Shown here piece after piece: positions 55,317 through 64,000 of a DNA stretch of 64,000 nucleotides. Below the pieces are notes generated by a model. It had not been told where the DNA came from, searched no databases, and was given only the letters and a program-made list of their open reading frames with translations. The position numbers were made by a program, and so were the translations under genes. Numbering within the stretch: the stretch's first letter is position 1; every line of letters starts with the position of its first letter. This stretch comes from Symbiodinium natans (lineage: Eukaryota; Sar; Dinophyceae; Suessiales; Symbiodiniaceae), in NCBI GenBank assembly GCA_905221605.1, contig CAJNDS010000345.1, positions 96,387 to 160,386 on the forward strand, written 5' to 3'.

Positions 55317-55850
55317 CCCCCCTCGGCCTGCCATCCGCCAGGAGGCTGGGCGCTCTTCACAAGCTGTCCATCCCTTCCGGGAGGCGAGCAACTGTACCAA
55401 CACATGCTGTAGCATGGGATTGCGCTCTGGCACTGCTCCCCCCTGTCCCCGGCAGTGGGCCGGCTACGCAAACTCTGTCCAAGATCCGCCGTCCACCCGG
55501 GCGTTAACCCAAGCATCTGGCATCACTCAAACGAGAGCGCGCCCGTACACTACACTGCGCCAAGGAACGCTTACACGCCTGAAGACGATTTCTGCCTTTC
55601 GGCTACCTCACCTTCCTCCGCCAGGGCAGCCTTCCCTTACAACCAATGTCCCGTGTCTCCTGGAAAACGGTGCCGTCGCCATCGCAGCCCCCCTCCATCC
55701 TCCAGGCCCATCGCAGCAACATTGCAATTGCGGTGGCGTGCTGGTCTGACGAAGTCCTCCAAGCAGTAAAGCATGTTCTGGCATGGTATAGCGGAAGCGC
55801 ATCTTTGCAGCGCATAGCTTTTTCACACGCGTGTTCGTGCTTAGGCCATT

Positions 55851-55863
55851 GGGCGTCATAACC
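55851..55863 (-). promoter_or_regulatory. TRIM primer-binding site, half-tRNA-Met type
   Basis: Minus-strand GGTTATGACGCCC directly after the LTR. It would pair with GGGCGUCAUAACC, that is, a CAU anticodon loop with its stem, as in the copia element at 10,434. The base before the anticodon is U here (C in the copia site), so the primer may be an elongator rather than initiator tRNA-Met. Confidence 0.7.
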
Positions 55864-56011
55864 TGAAGAAGGTGATTCAAGCATATATAAGGTCGCATGA
55901 ACTTGTTCTGCCCACCTGCCGCCCGCCCTGACATCCACAAGGTGGGATGCAGGGTAGGGGGACAACGCACCGGGGCAACCGGCTCTTAAGGGCTACAGCT
56001 TGGCTTCAGCA
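55864..56011 (-). repeat. TRIM 5' LTR
   Basis: 148 bp, minus-strand TGCTGAAG...CTTCTTCA. Followed on the plus strand by CAAAC (target-site duplication) and then CCTAAACAAACCC. Confidence 0.92.
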
Positions 56012-56016
56012 CAAAC

Positions 56017-57295
56017 CCTAAACAAACCCTATAAGCAGCCCCCAAAGAAACCCTAAACCCTAACAAACCGTGAGCTCGAAACTACGCCTAAACCCAAAAC
56101 AAACCCTAAACCTTTAAGAAACCCTAAACCCTAAACAATTCCTAAACCCCTAACGAAGCCTAATCCCCAAACAAACCCTAATCCCAAAACACACCCCCCA
56201 AACAAAACCCTAAACCCCGAAACAATTTCTAAACACCTAAGAAAAACCTTAGAACTTTGAAGAAACCCTAAACCCGAAACAACCCTAAACCCTATCGAAC
56301 ACACCTAAACAAACCCTAAACAAAACCGGGCTAGGGATTACTCTTCAGGTTGAGGGTTTCGGGTTTTGAAGAGGTCTTGGCGCCTTAAGGGGCCTCGGGG
56401 AGGCCCCTTAAGGCACAGGTTTAAGGTTTAGCGTCTAGGATTTAGGGTGTTGAAGAGGTCTTGAGGTTTAGGGTTTATGGTTTTGAAGAGGTCTTGGTGC
56501 CTGATGGGGGCCTCAAGGAAGACCTCTTCAGGGTTCGGGTTTAGGGCTTATAGGGCTTTAAGCTGAACCCCCAAGCCCTAAGCCCTTCCTAACCACAAAA
56601 CGTCTAACCCTCATATCCTTAAGGCCCCTTTACAACCCCTGATCCGCCCTGCCCATAAACTAGTATACACTAAACCCATAAACCCTCGCACCCTTGAAGC
56701 CAAACAACTCAAACATCAAAACCCTGACCTCTGAGTCCTGAAACCCTAAGCCTTCAACCCCAAAACGCCTCACACCCTAAACCCTAAAGCACCAAACCCG
56801 TAACCCTTGAACCTCGAATAATACTCCAACATATAATCCCTAAACACCTGAGCCTTTAAATTTACAATCCTTGAACCCAAAACACCTAAACCTCAAATCA
56901 CCCCAGCTCTAAACGCTGAACCCCTAAACACACAAAGAACTAAACCCCTAAACCCCTAGAGGCTGAAACCTTCAAATGCTAACCCCTACTGTGCACTTTG
57001 GTGTCTAAGCTCTTCAACTCCCAAACCCAAAACAACCCCAACACCTAAACCCCAAGCTCCGAATAAGCTCGAACATGTCGAAAGTCCCTGACCCTGAAGC
57101 GCTGAACTCTCAACCCCGACCCATTACACCTAACCCTCATCTCCTTAAAGCCCTATGCCCCAAACCCAAAAACACTTGAAGCCGTAAAGCTTCAAAATCA
57201 ACACCCTGAACCCCGGAACCCTGAGGCCCCAAAACTCGAACCTCTAAAGCGCCTACCCCTTAACAAAAACCCTAAATTTTTCAACTTCTCCTCGA
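56017..57295. repeat. Long degenerate CCCTAAA telomere-like tract
   Basis: Interspersed CCCTAAAC, AACCCTAA and ACAAACCC words, with a short G-rich inversion at about 56,330-56,540 (GAGGTCTTGG, TTTAGGGTTT). Words degrade to the right. No gene. A mix of orientations and many mismatches points to old interstitial telomeric DNA. Confidence 0.75.
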
Positions 57296-57336
57296 CGGGT
57301 AGGGGCAAGGATGTTTGGGATTGACGTGGAATATGC

Positions 57337-58156
57337 TCAGCCTATGTTTCTGTTAAGAATTTTGTGATTTATGTTCGCACATGGCCAAATATGGGCGGCA
57401 TCTTCTCTGCCTGCGCCACATGGGCAGGCCTCTGTGTGACATAGCCCTGCTGCTTTTAACCGAGGGCGTGTGTATACGGCTCCAGAAACAAGAGCTTCAA
57501 GGATCGCCTTCGTGCAGCAATGATCTTGGGGAAGTCGTTGCAGAAAAGGTTGGAGAAAATCTAAGTCGGAATGTGATCTGAAATCGCTGTCGGAAAGAAA
57601 CCGTGTCAAAAACGGCTCAATGCCTGGAACGGTTTCTTCCATGGCAATCATGTCTGTTAGCTGCTTGTGTGAGCAAAAACTTTCTAACATGACTGTCAAG
57701 AAACTTCCGAAAGTGTTGGTTACGACCTGCAGTTAGCTCTAGGAAGCCTCTGGTAGCAGGCTGTAACACAAGATTTCCTGGGTCAAGGATGCTTAGCCTC
57801 AACTCTTGGCACAAGAAGGCGAATACAGAAGCTACTCCATTTGTAGATTGTTTGACGGGGCCCTTTGCAAGAAGCTGCTTTTCTTTATGAAGGACATTAA
57901 CTGCAAGTGCGGTGTGCGTCCTAGCGTAGCTTACTAAAGCAGTGTGAAGCAATGAAAGGATCAAGGTGGGTTGCCAACGCAAGGAAAGGACATCTAACAC
58001 GATTGCTCTTAAAAGTACAGCAACCAGCCCTCCCGCCCCCCTGGTTCCCTGGTTTTGTGCGCTTCGAGAACTGTGAGTCTTTAGAAGTGGGCTGTTTTTA
58101 GGCCTACACCCGAAATGGGTGGGGTGGGAGAAAAGTGTTAGATGGCCAACCTTCAC
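57337..58156 (-). pseudogene. LINE C-terminal remnant
   Basis: Two overlapping minus-strand frames. The downstream one (57,699-57,337) ends 'AVYTRPRLKAAGLCHTEACPCGAGREDAAHIWPCAN', a C-x-C...H...C knuckle preceded by a 'T-x-x-R' block, as found at the very end of many LINE proteins. The upstream frame (58,156-57,617) is Leu/Arg/Ser-rich and may be the preceding region. No RT motif survives. Confidence 0.45.
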
Positions 58157-59214
58157 AGCATCTATGCCCTGTCACAAACCCTAAAACCCAAAACCCGAAA
58201 CTCAGCGCCCAGACAAAAGTGGTGCTTAAGCCCCTGCCCCTCTGGCGGGGCCTGGCCTCCCTTGGCACCCCTCCCCCCCCTGTCCCTGGCCTTCCGGCCC
58301 TGGCCTCAAACCCTCTAAAACCTCTCCTTTTCTAACCGGGACCTGGCCTCAAACCTTTCCCTTGGCTGAAAGTGGCCATCGGTGACGGAAAGGTTTGTTT
58401 GAAAGTAAGCGACTGTCATGAGTTTAGGCCTAAACCCTAAAAGCAATAGGTTTGCCGCCTCGGGAGAAAAGTATTAAATGGCCCCAAGCTGCTCTTTGCA
58501 CTTGACGAGGCATTCGAGCCACTGCTGCATCACAGCTACTACAGCAAACCCTAAACTCAAGGCCCAGGCCCCCTACATTGGGGGGGGTGGCACAAGCCGA
58601 CTCAGGGCCAGGAACCACCCACAGCCTCGTCGCTGACTTTGTGACACTCCCTGAAGCCTCCCTCCCGACCCCAATTCCTTTACTCTCGGACGCAACTTTG
58701 TGAAGCTTTGGAGCTTGTTCCGAAACCTAACCTTCACAACATCTACGCCCTCCCCCTACAGAAGGGGGCGGGCTTAAGCCCTTCGACCTTATGGTGAAAG
58801 GCCCGGAACCGGAACACGTTCTCGTCGGCACCAGCACTGTCCCTTATAAAGTAAATACCCTCAACCCCCCCCTTCTTGTGCCAGAACATGGCTGGCCCAG
58901 GCAGGAGGACCCGGACCCCTCGCCGCAGCGTGCCTCTGGCTTGCCCCCTCCTGACCCTCCTAGTCTCCTGACCCTGCAAACCCTCTCAAACCTCTCCTTT
59001 TCTATGCAGCTGAGGACCTAGCTTCAAACCTTTCCCTTGGCTGAAAGTAAGCGATTGTCATGAGTTTAGGCCTGAACCCTAAAAGGAATAGGTTTGGGTG
59101 GTTTTGTGGGGTGGGAGACAAGTGTTAGATGGCCCTCCACAATCGTGCCAGAACTGCTCTTCGCACCTGACGAGGCATTCGAGCCGCTGCTGCATCCTAA
59201 CTCACAGCATCTAC
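58157..59214. repeat. Duplicated noncoding block
   Basis: 58,317-58,535 and 58,988-59,195 are diverged copies: both contain AACCTCTCCTTTTCTA, CAAACCTTTCCCTTGGCTGA, GTCATGAGTTTAGGCCT and GACGAGGCATTCGAGCC. A third partial relative (GGTGGGGTGGGAGAAAAGTGTTAGATGGCC) is at 58,117-58,146. No coding sequence recognised. Confidence 0.7.
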
Positions 59215-59915
59215 GCCCTATAACAGCAAACCCTAAACCCCAAACCCTAAACCCTAAACCCTAGACCGTAAACCCAAACCCTAAACCCTAAACCCAGCCC
59301 GATGCCCAGAAAAGAAGCCCCCAACCCTAAAAACCCCTAAGCCATAAACCCTTAAGAACCCTAAACCCTAAAAACGCCTAAGCCCTCAACCATTCAAAAA
59401 CCTCAAGCCCTAAACCCTGAAAACCCCTGAGCTCTAAACCCTAAAAACCCTAAACCCTAAACCGTAAAAATCCCGGAACCCAATAAGCCCTACACCCCAA
59501 GAACCCCGAGCCCTAAACCCTAAAAAACCCTCACTCCAAACCCCGAAAACCTTAACCCCTAAAAGCCCCTAAACATAGGCTGCGCCCCCCCCAACCCTCC
59601 CGCTCTATTCTTTCGAACCCATCACGCGAGCGGTGTTTGTAAATGGGAGGGGGGGCTAAAAATCCCTAAACCCTAAACCCCCAAAAACCCTAAACCCAAA
59701 TAATCTTTAAGCCTTAAAAACCCCTTAGCCCAAAAAAACCCGAAAGCCTAGGCCCTAAACCCCAAAAAAACCCGGAAGCCCCAAAGCCTAAAACCCCCTA
59801 AAGCCTAAAAGGCTCTGAGGCCCAAACAAAAAAATCCTAAACCCCAAAAACCCCTAAACTCTAAACCTCCAAAAAACCTACAAAAACTACAAAAACCCTG
59901 AACCCTAAACTTTCG
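59215..59915. repeat. CCCTAAA telomere-like tract, densest part
   Basis: Several nearly perfect runs (about 59,227-59,300: AAACCCTAAACCC) and many AAAAACCCTAA words, in one orientation. CCCTAAA/TTTAGGG is the telomere repeat reported for dinoflagellates and plants. Confidence 0.8.
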
Positions 59916-60289
59916 CTCGAGCAGTGATGCATTTGTTACCAAAGGGGTCTGTACCCAAAGCTTCCAAAAGTGCTTAAATATTTTTACGTACTTTTTTGTC
60001 GTACTCTTTACGTACTGATGGTTACTTTTAAGCATCTGCAAAAAAATGTTTAATTAAGAAGAAAACGTGCTTATTTTTAAACACATATATATATCACAGG
60101 CCAGCAATTCTATGAGGCCGCCCACCATGCACTCCTTTTTTTCAACTCGCTCCTTGCAAGCAGGGGACTTTGTTTGCAGCTATAAACCTTAAGAGTACTG
60201 CTGCAGAGACGGCTTTCATGCTGAACTTTCCTCCCCTCCTGGCCGCTAATGTCGCCAGTGTGTGGCCGAAAGACTCATCACGATAAGTC
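59916..60289. other. No gene recognised
   Basis: AT-rich sequence with TTTTTACGTACTTTTTTG and a TATATATAT run at about 60,085. It borders the B2 repeat of element C; unlike elements A and B there is no CTCTG array at this edge. Confidence 0.4.
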
Positions 60290-60458
60290 CAGTTCTACCC
60301 GACCCCTATTTCTAAGCACCAGCAAGCTAAGATAAAACCTGCAGAGTTCTCGCACAAGTCCCTTTCTTTTTGACGAGTGGTGGCGGGCAGCAAGAATCTG
60401 GAATCAAGATGAAAGCTAAATATGCAAGCTGAAGCTGAAGGTGTCGAGTGCCAACCCC
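60290..60458 (-). repeat. Element C split repeat B2
   Basis: 169 bp, same as 60,689-60,857 except one base in CAGAGTTCTC/CAGAGCTCTC. The inner edge ends in CCCC and runs into a C14 tract. Confidence 0.88.
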
Positions 60459-60468
60459 CCCCCCCCCC
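60455..60468. other. C14 run between B2 and A2 of element C
   Basis: A run of 14 C, which includes the last four bases of B2. The B1 copy has only CCCC at this point. It takes the place of the G4 motifs of elements A and B; its complement is also G4-forming. Confidence 0.85.
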
Positions 60469-60688
60469 AACCGAAGGGAAACGAACCGGGAAAGAAGGAC
60501 CACAGCGTAAAGCGAAGGCAAAGCTTAAAGCTAAAATACAGAACCCAAGGGAGGGAGAGGTGGGTGCTTTGAACTGGACACCAAGCGCATGACATGTTCG
60601 AGCAGCTGGTGCTAAGAAATAGGAAGCAAAGATACCCCAAAGTGCATGAAAAGGCGTCGTGTAAAACATCTGTGAGTAAACACACGAA
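60459..60688 (-). repeat. Element C presumed split repeat A2
   Basis: The 230 bp between the two B copies. Called A2 by position; its partner A1 would lie outside the surviving part, so this cannot be confirmed within the window. Confidence 0.6.
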
Positions 60689-60857
60689 CAGTTCTACCCG
60701 ACCCCTATTTCTAAGCACCAGCAAGCTAAGATAAAACCTGCAGAGCTCTCGCACAAGTCCCTTTCTTTTTGACGAGTGGTGGCGGGCAGCAAGAATCTGG
60801 AATCAAGATGAAAGCTAAATATGCAAGCTGAAGCTGAAGGTGTCGAGTGCCAACCCC
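60689..60857 (-). repeat. Element C split repeat B1
   Basis: Second B copy, about 90 bp after the RNase H stop. Confidence 0.88.
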
Positions 60858-60948
60858 AAAAGTGTAACTGCCACCACAAGTCAGAAAGAGCAGACGCTAA
60901 ACATTGAACCCAACCACTGAAGTGGCTGCCGATCTGACTGCTTTGCAA

Positions 60949-63384
60949 TCAAGAAAAAGCAAAAGATTGCGGTTGCCAAAGAAGCCCGTGTGACTCAGGC
61001 CAGATGCGAACATCAGGTTTGAAATGCCAAAGCATTTCCCATGAAAGCCGAAAACGATCATCCAATGAAAAACCAGATGGCAGCTCCTCTCCTTCCATCC
61101 ACCGTGACAGATGATCAGCAATAGTGTTTTCGAAACCAGCAACGTGATGAACATCCAGAGAAATGCCAGTATGCCAAGAAAGAAGCGAAAGCTTTTGCGC
61201 AAAGATAGCCAGGGGAAGAGATGTGCAGAACAACTTGTTCGATGTAGATTCCGCCCCAGTATTGTCACACCAAGAAGGTACACAGATCTTAAGTCGTCCG
61301 CCAGGAAAGCATGAAGCCAAAAGAAGAACAAGCCCCATTTGGGCCAAAGTCTCCCAGCACGTGATGGCCTCTTGTGCAACTGACGGTAGATCAGAGATCA
61401 GTTTCTGAAGAGAACGAAGGCTGAATACCTCAGAAAACCACACTGCAGGTGCATCGCCCATCTTGATGAAACCGCCAATCCCAATCTTGTTGCCAGAAGC
61501 GCAGGCATCTGCAGCGAAAGTGTCTGGGAGCCAGCGAGGCGGCATAGCCAGGGGGCGAGAAAAGAAAGGCATCTGCGCCCATTGCTGCCAGTATCGCAGG
61601 AAGACCCTTGATTGATGCGAAAGTCGACGCTTGGATGACGCAGGATTGGTTATGCGAAGCCAGATACGCTTTGGTGAAATACCAACACGTCGTAGATCTG
61701 CTTTGCTGCGCAAGGCCTGATGTTTCACCGAAAGGAGACGACCACCCAGAGGGAGCGCCGCGCCAGGTAACTGCCGCTGGATCAGAAGGTCATCTGAAAT
61801 GCATGAAATGAACTCAATCCACTGTGAAGGCTCCACGGAGTATGAAGTTGCAACTGGACGACGCATGTCATCGTACAAACATGACAACCAAGGCTTAAGC
61901 AGTTTGTGCATCTGGAAAACCCACTGCAAATAACCGGCAACGATCTCCAATTCATGCCGCGTAGTGAACTCGCCTTTGAGCAGTGTCGACAGCATTGTAC
62001 GCAATTTCTCGAGCTTCTCGTATGGCAGATGAAAGGAGTGTGAGCGCAGGTTAAACGACCAGCCTATCCAAACCACACGTGCACCAAACTGTAATTTGGC
62101 CCACGAGAGAGGAATATTGAAGCACTGGCACACAGAAATGATCATCGACGACGTCAAAGCTGCCACTTCGCAAGGTTGAACCATGTAAAAATCATCCACG
62201 TAAGCGCACAGGGAATGCTTCAAGAAAATCAGCAAATGCAGAAACCTTATGAAGAAAGCTGAAAGCCTAGCCCACCAAAAGGCTGAAAACGCTGCACCGA
62301 AAGGGCAGCATTTATATGCAAAGCAGATGGATGCCAGCTGCAGCATATTGAGACCCCACTCTTCAGGGTGTATTCGTATTGTTTTGTGTGCCCCCTTGAT
62401 GTCCATAGCAAATGCCAGAAAATCTGTATCATCTCCCCTGAGGGGCCATGATGCGCGAATATCCTGCAGAGACGGCATCATGTAGCGCTCCGGAATGTAG
62501 CAACCAGCATTTGTATTGGATATAGAACTGTCCATGATCAAGCGAGGAGCTTTAGTAGGATGCTTGACAATGTTGCACTTGCCCACGGCAGTGAGATTCG
62601 GCCAACGTGACTGCGCCGTCTCCAGTGAACCAACCTCTTCCAAGAAGCCAGCAGCCACCTCCTGCTCAATGAGATCACGGAACAACTCCGGATCCTTTTC
62701 TGCCTCACTCCAGTTACCAGTGCAGTGTTGAAGAGGTGGTGGATCGAAGTCGTTTGACTCTAGCGGAATCAGAACCCCAGACACAGGTATATTGCGACGG
62801 TACCCTGTCGGCACCCCCTCATGCAAGCATGGCCATAGCGACACATCTTTATCAGAAATGAAGGAAGCCACAGCCTCCAAAGCTGACAGAGAATAAGGCT
62901 GCCCAGCCGAAACTTGCCAATCCAAACCAGAAGATGGTGCCAAAACCGCATCCCAAATTGCACGCAATTCGAAAACCTCCTCTGAAGTGAACAGCGGGGA
63001 GTTTGTATTATTTGCCACATGCTCTCGGAGGCGTTGTGGAGCACGAAGCTGCAAAAGCTTTGCATGCAGCTTGTGGCGTACTTCACGTAGGACATCATCC
63101 TTTCCTGGCTGTGGCGAGGACCAATCTGGCATGCTAAAGATCCCCCCCCCATCCTGGGTAGCACATGGAAAGGAAGCTGACATAGGTTTGCGTGGAAGCA
63201 GCTGCATACATTCCTGCAAGACAACGAAGTGTGCGTCTGGCGGCGGCGTAAATAAAGGAAGAACTTGCTGGGCGAAGGCGTTGGCCAAACTTTCCGGGTA
63301 CGCGGCAGTCAAGCGAGACAGATGCTGCCCAGTCTCATCTTGACGCCCCAGATCTGTGCGTGTGCATCCTTCCCATGTGGGCAA
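60949..63384 (-). CDS. Element C reverse transcriptase and RNase H
   Basis: One open frame of about 810 codons. RT: 'WPNLTAVGKCNIVKHP', 'PRLIMDSSISNTNA', 'AFAMDIKGAHKTIRI' (motif A Asp), 'CPFGAAFSAFWWARL' (motif B) and 'LCAYVDDFYMVQP' (motif C, Y-V-D-D). RNase H: 'FAADACASGNKIGIGG' (Asp), 'QEAITCWETLA' (Glu), 'PSWCDNTGAES' (Asp) and 'GFENTIADHLSRW'. All catalytic residues are present. The first codon is TTG and the frame is probably the continuation of the methyltransferase-like segment upstream, after a frame change near 63,350. It is clearly a different family from the RT of A and B. Confidence 0.85.
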   Translation of the reverse strand: MPTWEGCTRTDLGRQDETGQHLSRLTAAYPESLANAFAQQVLPLFTPPPDAHFVVLQECMQLLPRKPMSASFPCATQDGGGIFSMPDWSSPQPGKDDVLREVRHKLHAKLLQLRAPQRLREHVANNTNSPLFTSEEVFELRAIWDAVLAPSSGLDWQVSAGQPYSLSALEAVASFISDKDVSLWPCLHEGVPTGYRRNIPVSGVLIPLESNDFDPPPLQHCTGNWSEAEKDPELFRDLIEQEVAAGFLEEVGSLETAQSRWPNLTAVGKCNIVKHPTKAPRLIMDSSISNTNAGCYIPERYMMPSLQDIRASWPLRGDDTDFLAFAMDIKGAHKTIRIHPEEWGLNMLQLASICFAYKCCPFGAAFSAFWWARLSAFFIRFLHLLIFLKHSLCAYVDDFYMVQPCEVAALTSSMIISVCQCFNIPLSWAKLQFGARVVWIGWSFNLRSHSFHLPYEKLEKLRTMLSTLLKGEFTTRHELEIVAGYLQWVFQMHKLLKPWLSCLYDDMRRPVATSYSVEPSQWIEFISCISDDLLIQRQLPGAALPLGGRLLSVKHQALRSKADLRRVGISPKRIWLRITNPASSKRRLSHQSRVFLRYWQQWAQMPFFSRPLAMPPRWLPDTFAADACASGNKIGIGGFIKMGDAPAVWFSEVFSLRSLQKLISDLPSVAQEAITCWETLAQMGLVLLLASCFPGGRLKICVPSWCDNTGAESTSNKLFCTSLPLAIFAQKLSLLSWHTGISLDVHHVAGFENTIADHLSRWMEGEELPSGFSLDDRFRLSWEMLWHFKPDVRIWPESHGLLWQPQSFAFS

Positions 63385-63805
63385 ACGCCAGCCAGGCTCT
63401 GAAGTGATCGAAGAGATGTCGCAAACGCCCAGTGCTTAAACCAATCCTGCTGCCACTGGCAAGCGGACGTGACGACCACATCAGCTGCCACAGAGTTTAG
63501 GTAGAACTGAGCCTCCTTCAAAAGCCAAAGCATAGAGTTCCTGGGATGCTCAAGACTGGTTTGGCCACCGGACTCAAACACTGCCAGCAGCAAAGATATG
63601 CAACGGGTTGCCAACGTAAAGCTGGTATGCAAGCGTTCGGACTCTGCCTCAGTAAGATCAGACCTGCCATAAGCTCATCTGGAGTGCGGATAGCCCGAGG
63701 CCCACCGTCTTCTCGAAGCTTAACCAGCGAAAACTCGCCACAGGGTGGACTAGCATGTGCCAATTTAAAGACACCATTGTGTTCTCCCAACAAGCACTGC
63801 ATGAC
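63309..63805 (-). pseudogene. Element C methyltransferase-like fragment
   Basis: Two overlapping frames: 'LAHASPPCGEFSLVKL' (63,802-63,640), close to motif IV 'G-P-P-C-x-x-F-S' of C5-cytosine methyltransferases, then, after a one-base shift near 63,650, 'HTSFTLATRCISLLLAVF', 'TSLEHPRNSMLW' (counterpart of 'IENPxNSW' in A and B), 'SACQWQQDWFKHWAFATS' and 'LAGVCPHGKDAH'. Motif I is lost at the truncation point (63,805). It links the methyltransferase-like domain of A and B to a more typical C5 signature. Confidence 0.7.
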
Positions 63806-64000
63806 CTAACCCTAGTTGGGGAGAGGAGTCAAACCCTAATCCTAAGTCCCAAAAGGGAGGGGCTTAGGGTACAACCGACTCGCTCTCCTGTTTTCAGCGG
63901 TGCTGCTCTGGGCGAAAGAGTAGAATGCTTCGTGGGAAAGGCTGGGCAGTGTCCCACGAGCATGAAAGGCCATCACACCCCCTGTTGAGGTGAGATGAGG
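63806..64000. other. Telomere-like words and unique sequence
   Basis: Starts with CTAACCCTAG and AAACCCTAATCCTAAG, then GGGGCTTAGGGT. No gene in the rest of the window. Confidence 0.5.

Larger units (their letters stand above)
55169..56011 (-). mobile_element. Complete TRIM (miniature LTR element), 843 bp
   Basis: Two 148-bp direct repeats (55,169-55,316 and 55,864-56,011) that start TG and end CA, flanked by a perfect 5-bp target-site duplication CAAAC (55,164-55,168 and 56,012-56,016). On the minus strand the 5' LTR is followed at once by a primer site beginning GGTTATG, and the 3' LTR is preceded by the purine tract GAGGGGGG (55,324-55,317). The LTRs contain CATATATAAGG (TATA-like). The internal 547 bp have no gene. 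It must be moved by proteins of another element. Confidence 0.93.
60290..63805 (-). mobile_element. YR-type retrotransposon C, 5'-truncated
   Basis: Minus-strand order: methyltransferase-like fragment, RT and RNase H, then B1 (60,857-60,689), A2 (60,688-60,459) and B2 (60,458-60,290). The B1-A2-B2 arrangement equals the right end of YR elements A and B. The A1 repeat, YR and gag are absent: just upstream of 63,805 the sequence changes to CTAACCCTAG telomere-like DNA. Confidence 0.75.

Noticed and set aside
1-64000. Dinoflagellate spliced-leader sequence or relict
   Set aside because: I scanned for the conserved CCATTTTGGCTCAAG core and did not see it.

Overview
The window reads as nuclear DNA of a dinoflagellate, probably a Symbiodinium/Suessiales-type alga. 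The reasons are: almost everything recognisable is retroelement; the LINE fragments at 1.4-5.1 kb carry the CCHC plus restriction-endonuclease-like C terminus I know from dinoflagellate genomes; several kilobases are decayed CCCTAAA/TTTAGGG telomere-type DNA; and no ordinary host gene, rRNA, tRNA or spliced-leader gene could be supported. Family names come from motifs read by eye; no search was run.

Layout. 1-5.1 kb: fragments of RLE-type LINEs in both orientations. 5.65-8.2 kb: four different tandem-repeat families back to back. 10.1-17.2 kb: a decayed Ty1/copia element (LTRs, gag-like part, integrase end, an extra 2OG-Fe(II) oxygenase-like domain, RT, RNase H, membrane tail) whose primer site matches the anticodon arm of initiator tRNA-Met. 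18.0-52.6 kb: a nest built in one CTCTG-type microsatellite. Two tyrosine-recombinase (YR) retrotransposons lie in it on the minus strand: A (18,563-42,406, decayed) and B (42,978-52,009, near intact). Each has Ngaro/PAT-type split direct repeats (A1 - genes - B1-A2-B2), and each encodes, in order, a small ORF, YR, a Cys/His-rich gag-like protein and a pol. The pol carries a 2OG-Fe(II) oxygenase-like domain, a C5-methyltransferase-like domain, RT and RNase H. Inside A, interrupting the last codons of RNase H, sits a 14.9-kb LINE (19,470-34,342) with a 14-bp target-site duplication. It has one 4766-codon frame containing a Tpt1/KptA RNA 2'-phosphotransferase domain, a duplicated domain of unknown function, an APE endonuclease, RT, C2H2-like fingers and a USP-type deubiquitinase. 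53.9-59.9 kb: degenerate telomere-like DNA holding a complete 843-bp TRIM element and a LINE scrap. 60.3-63.8 kb: a third, 5'-truncated YR element (C) with RT-RNase H and a methyltransferase-like fragment.

The most interesting signals are: (1) one oxygenase-like domain (HxD...H...R) shared by a copia element and two YR elements, next to a C5-methyltransferase-like domain in the YR elements; this is notable because dinoflagellate DNA is rich in 5-hydroxymethyluracil; (2) gag and pol of both YR elements lie in one frame, separated by a single UGA, in B inside UGA-CUA-G; (3) a G-quadruplex or C-run placed exactly between A2 and B2 in all three YR elements; (4) the giant LINE polyprotein with Tpt1 and USP domains; (5) a family of about 18 small nested hairpins, seen only in that LINE, with co-varying outer stems.
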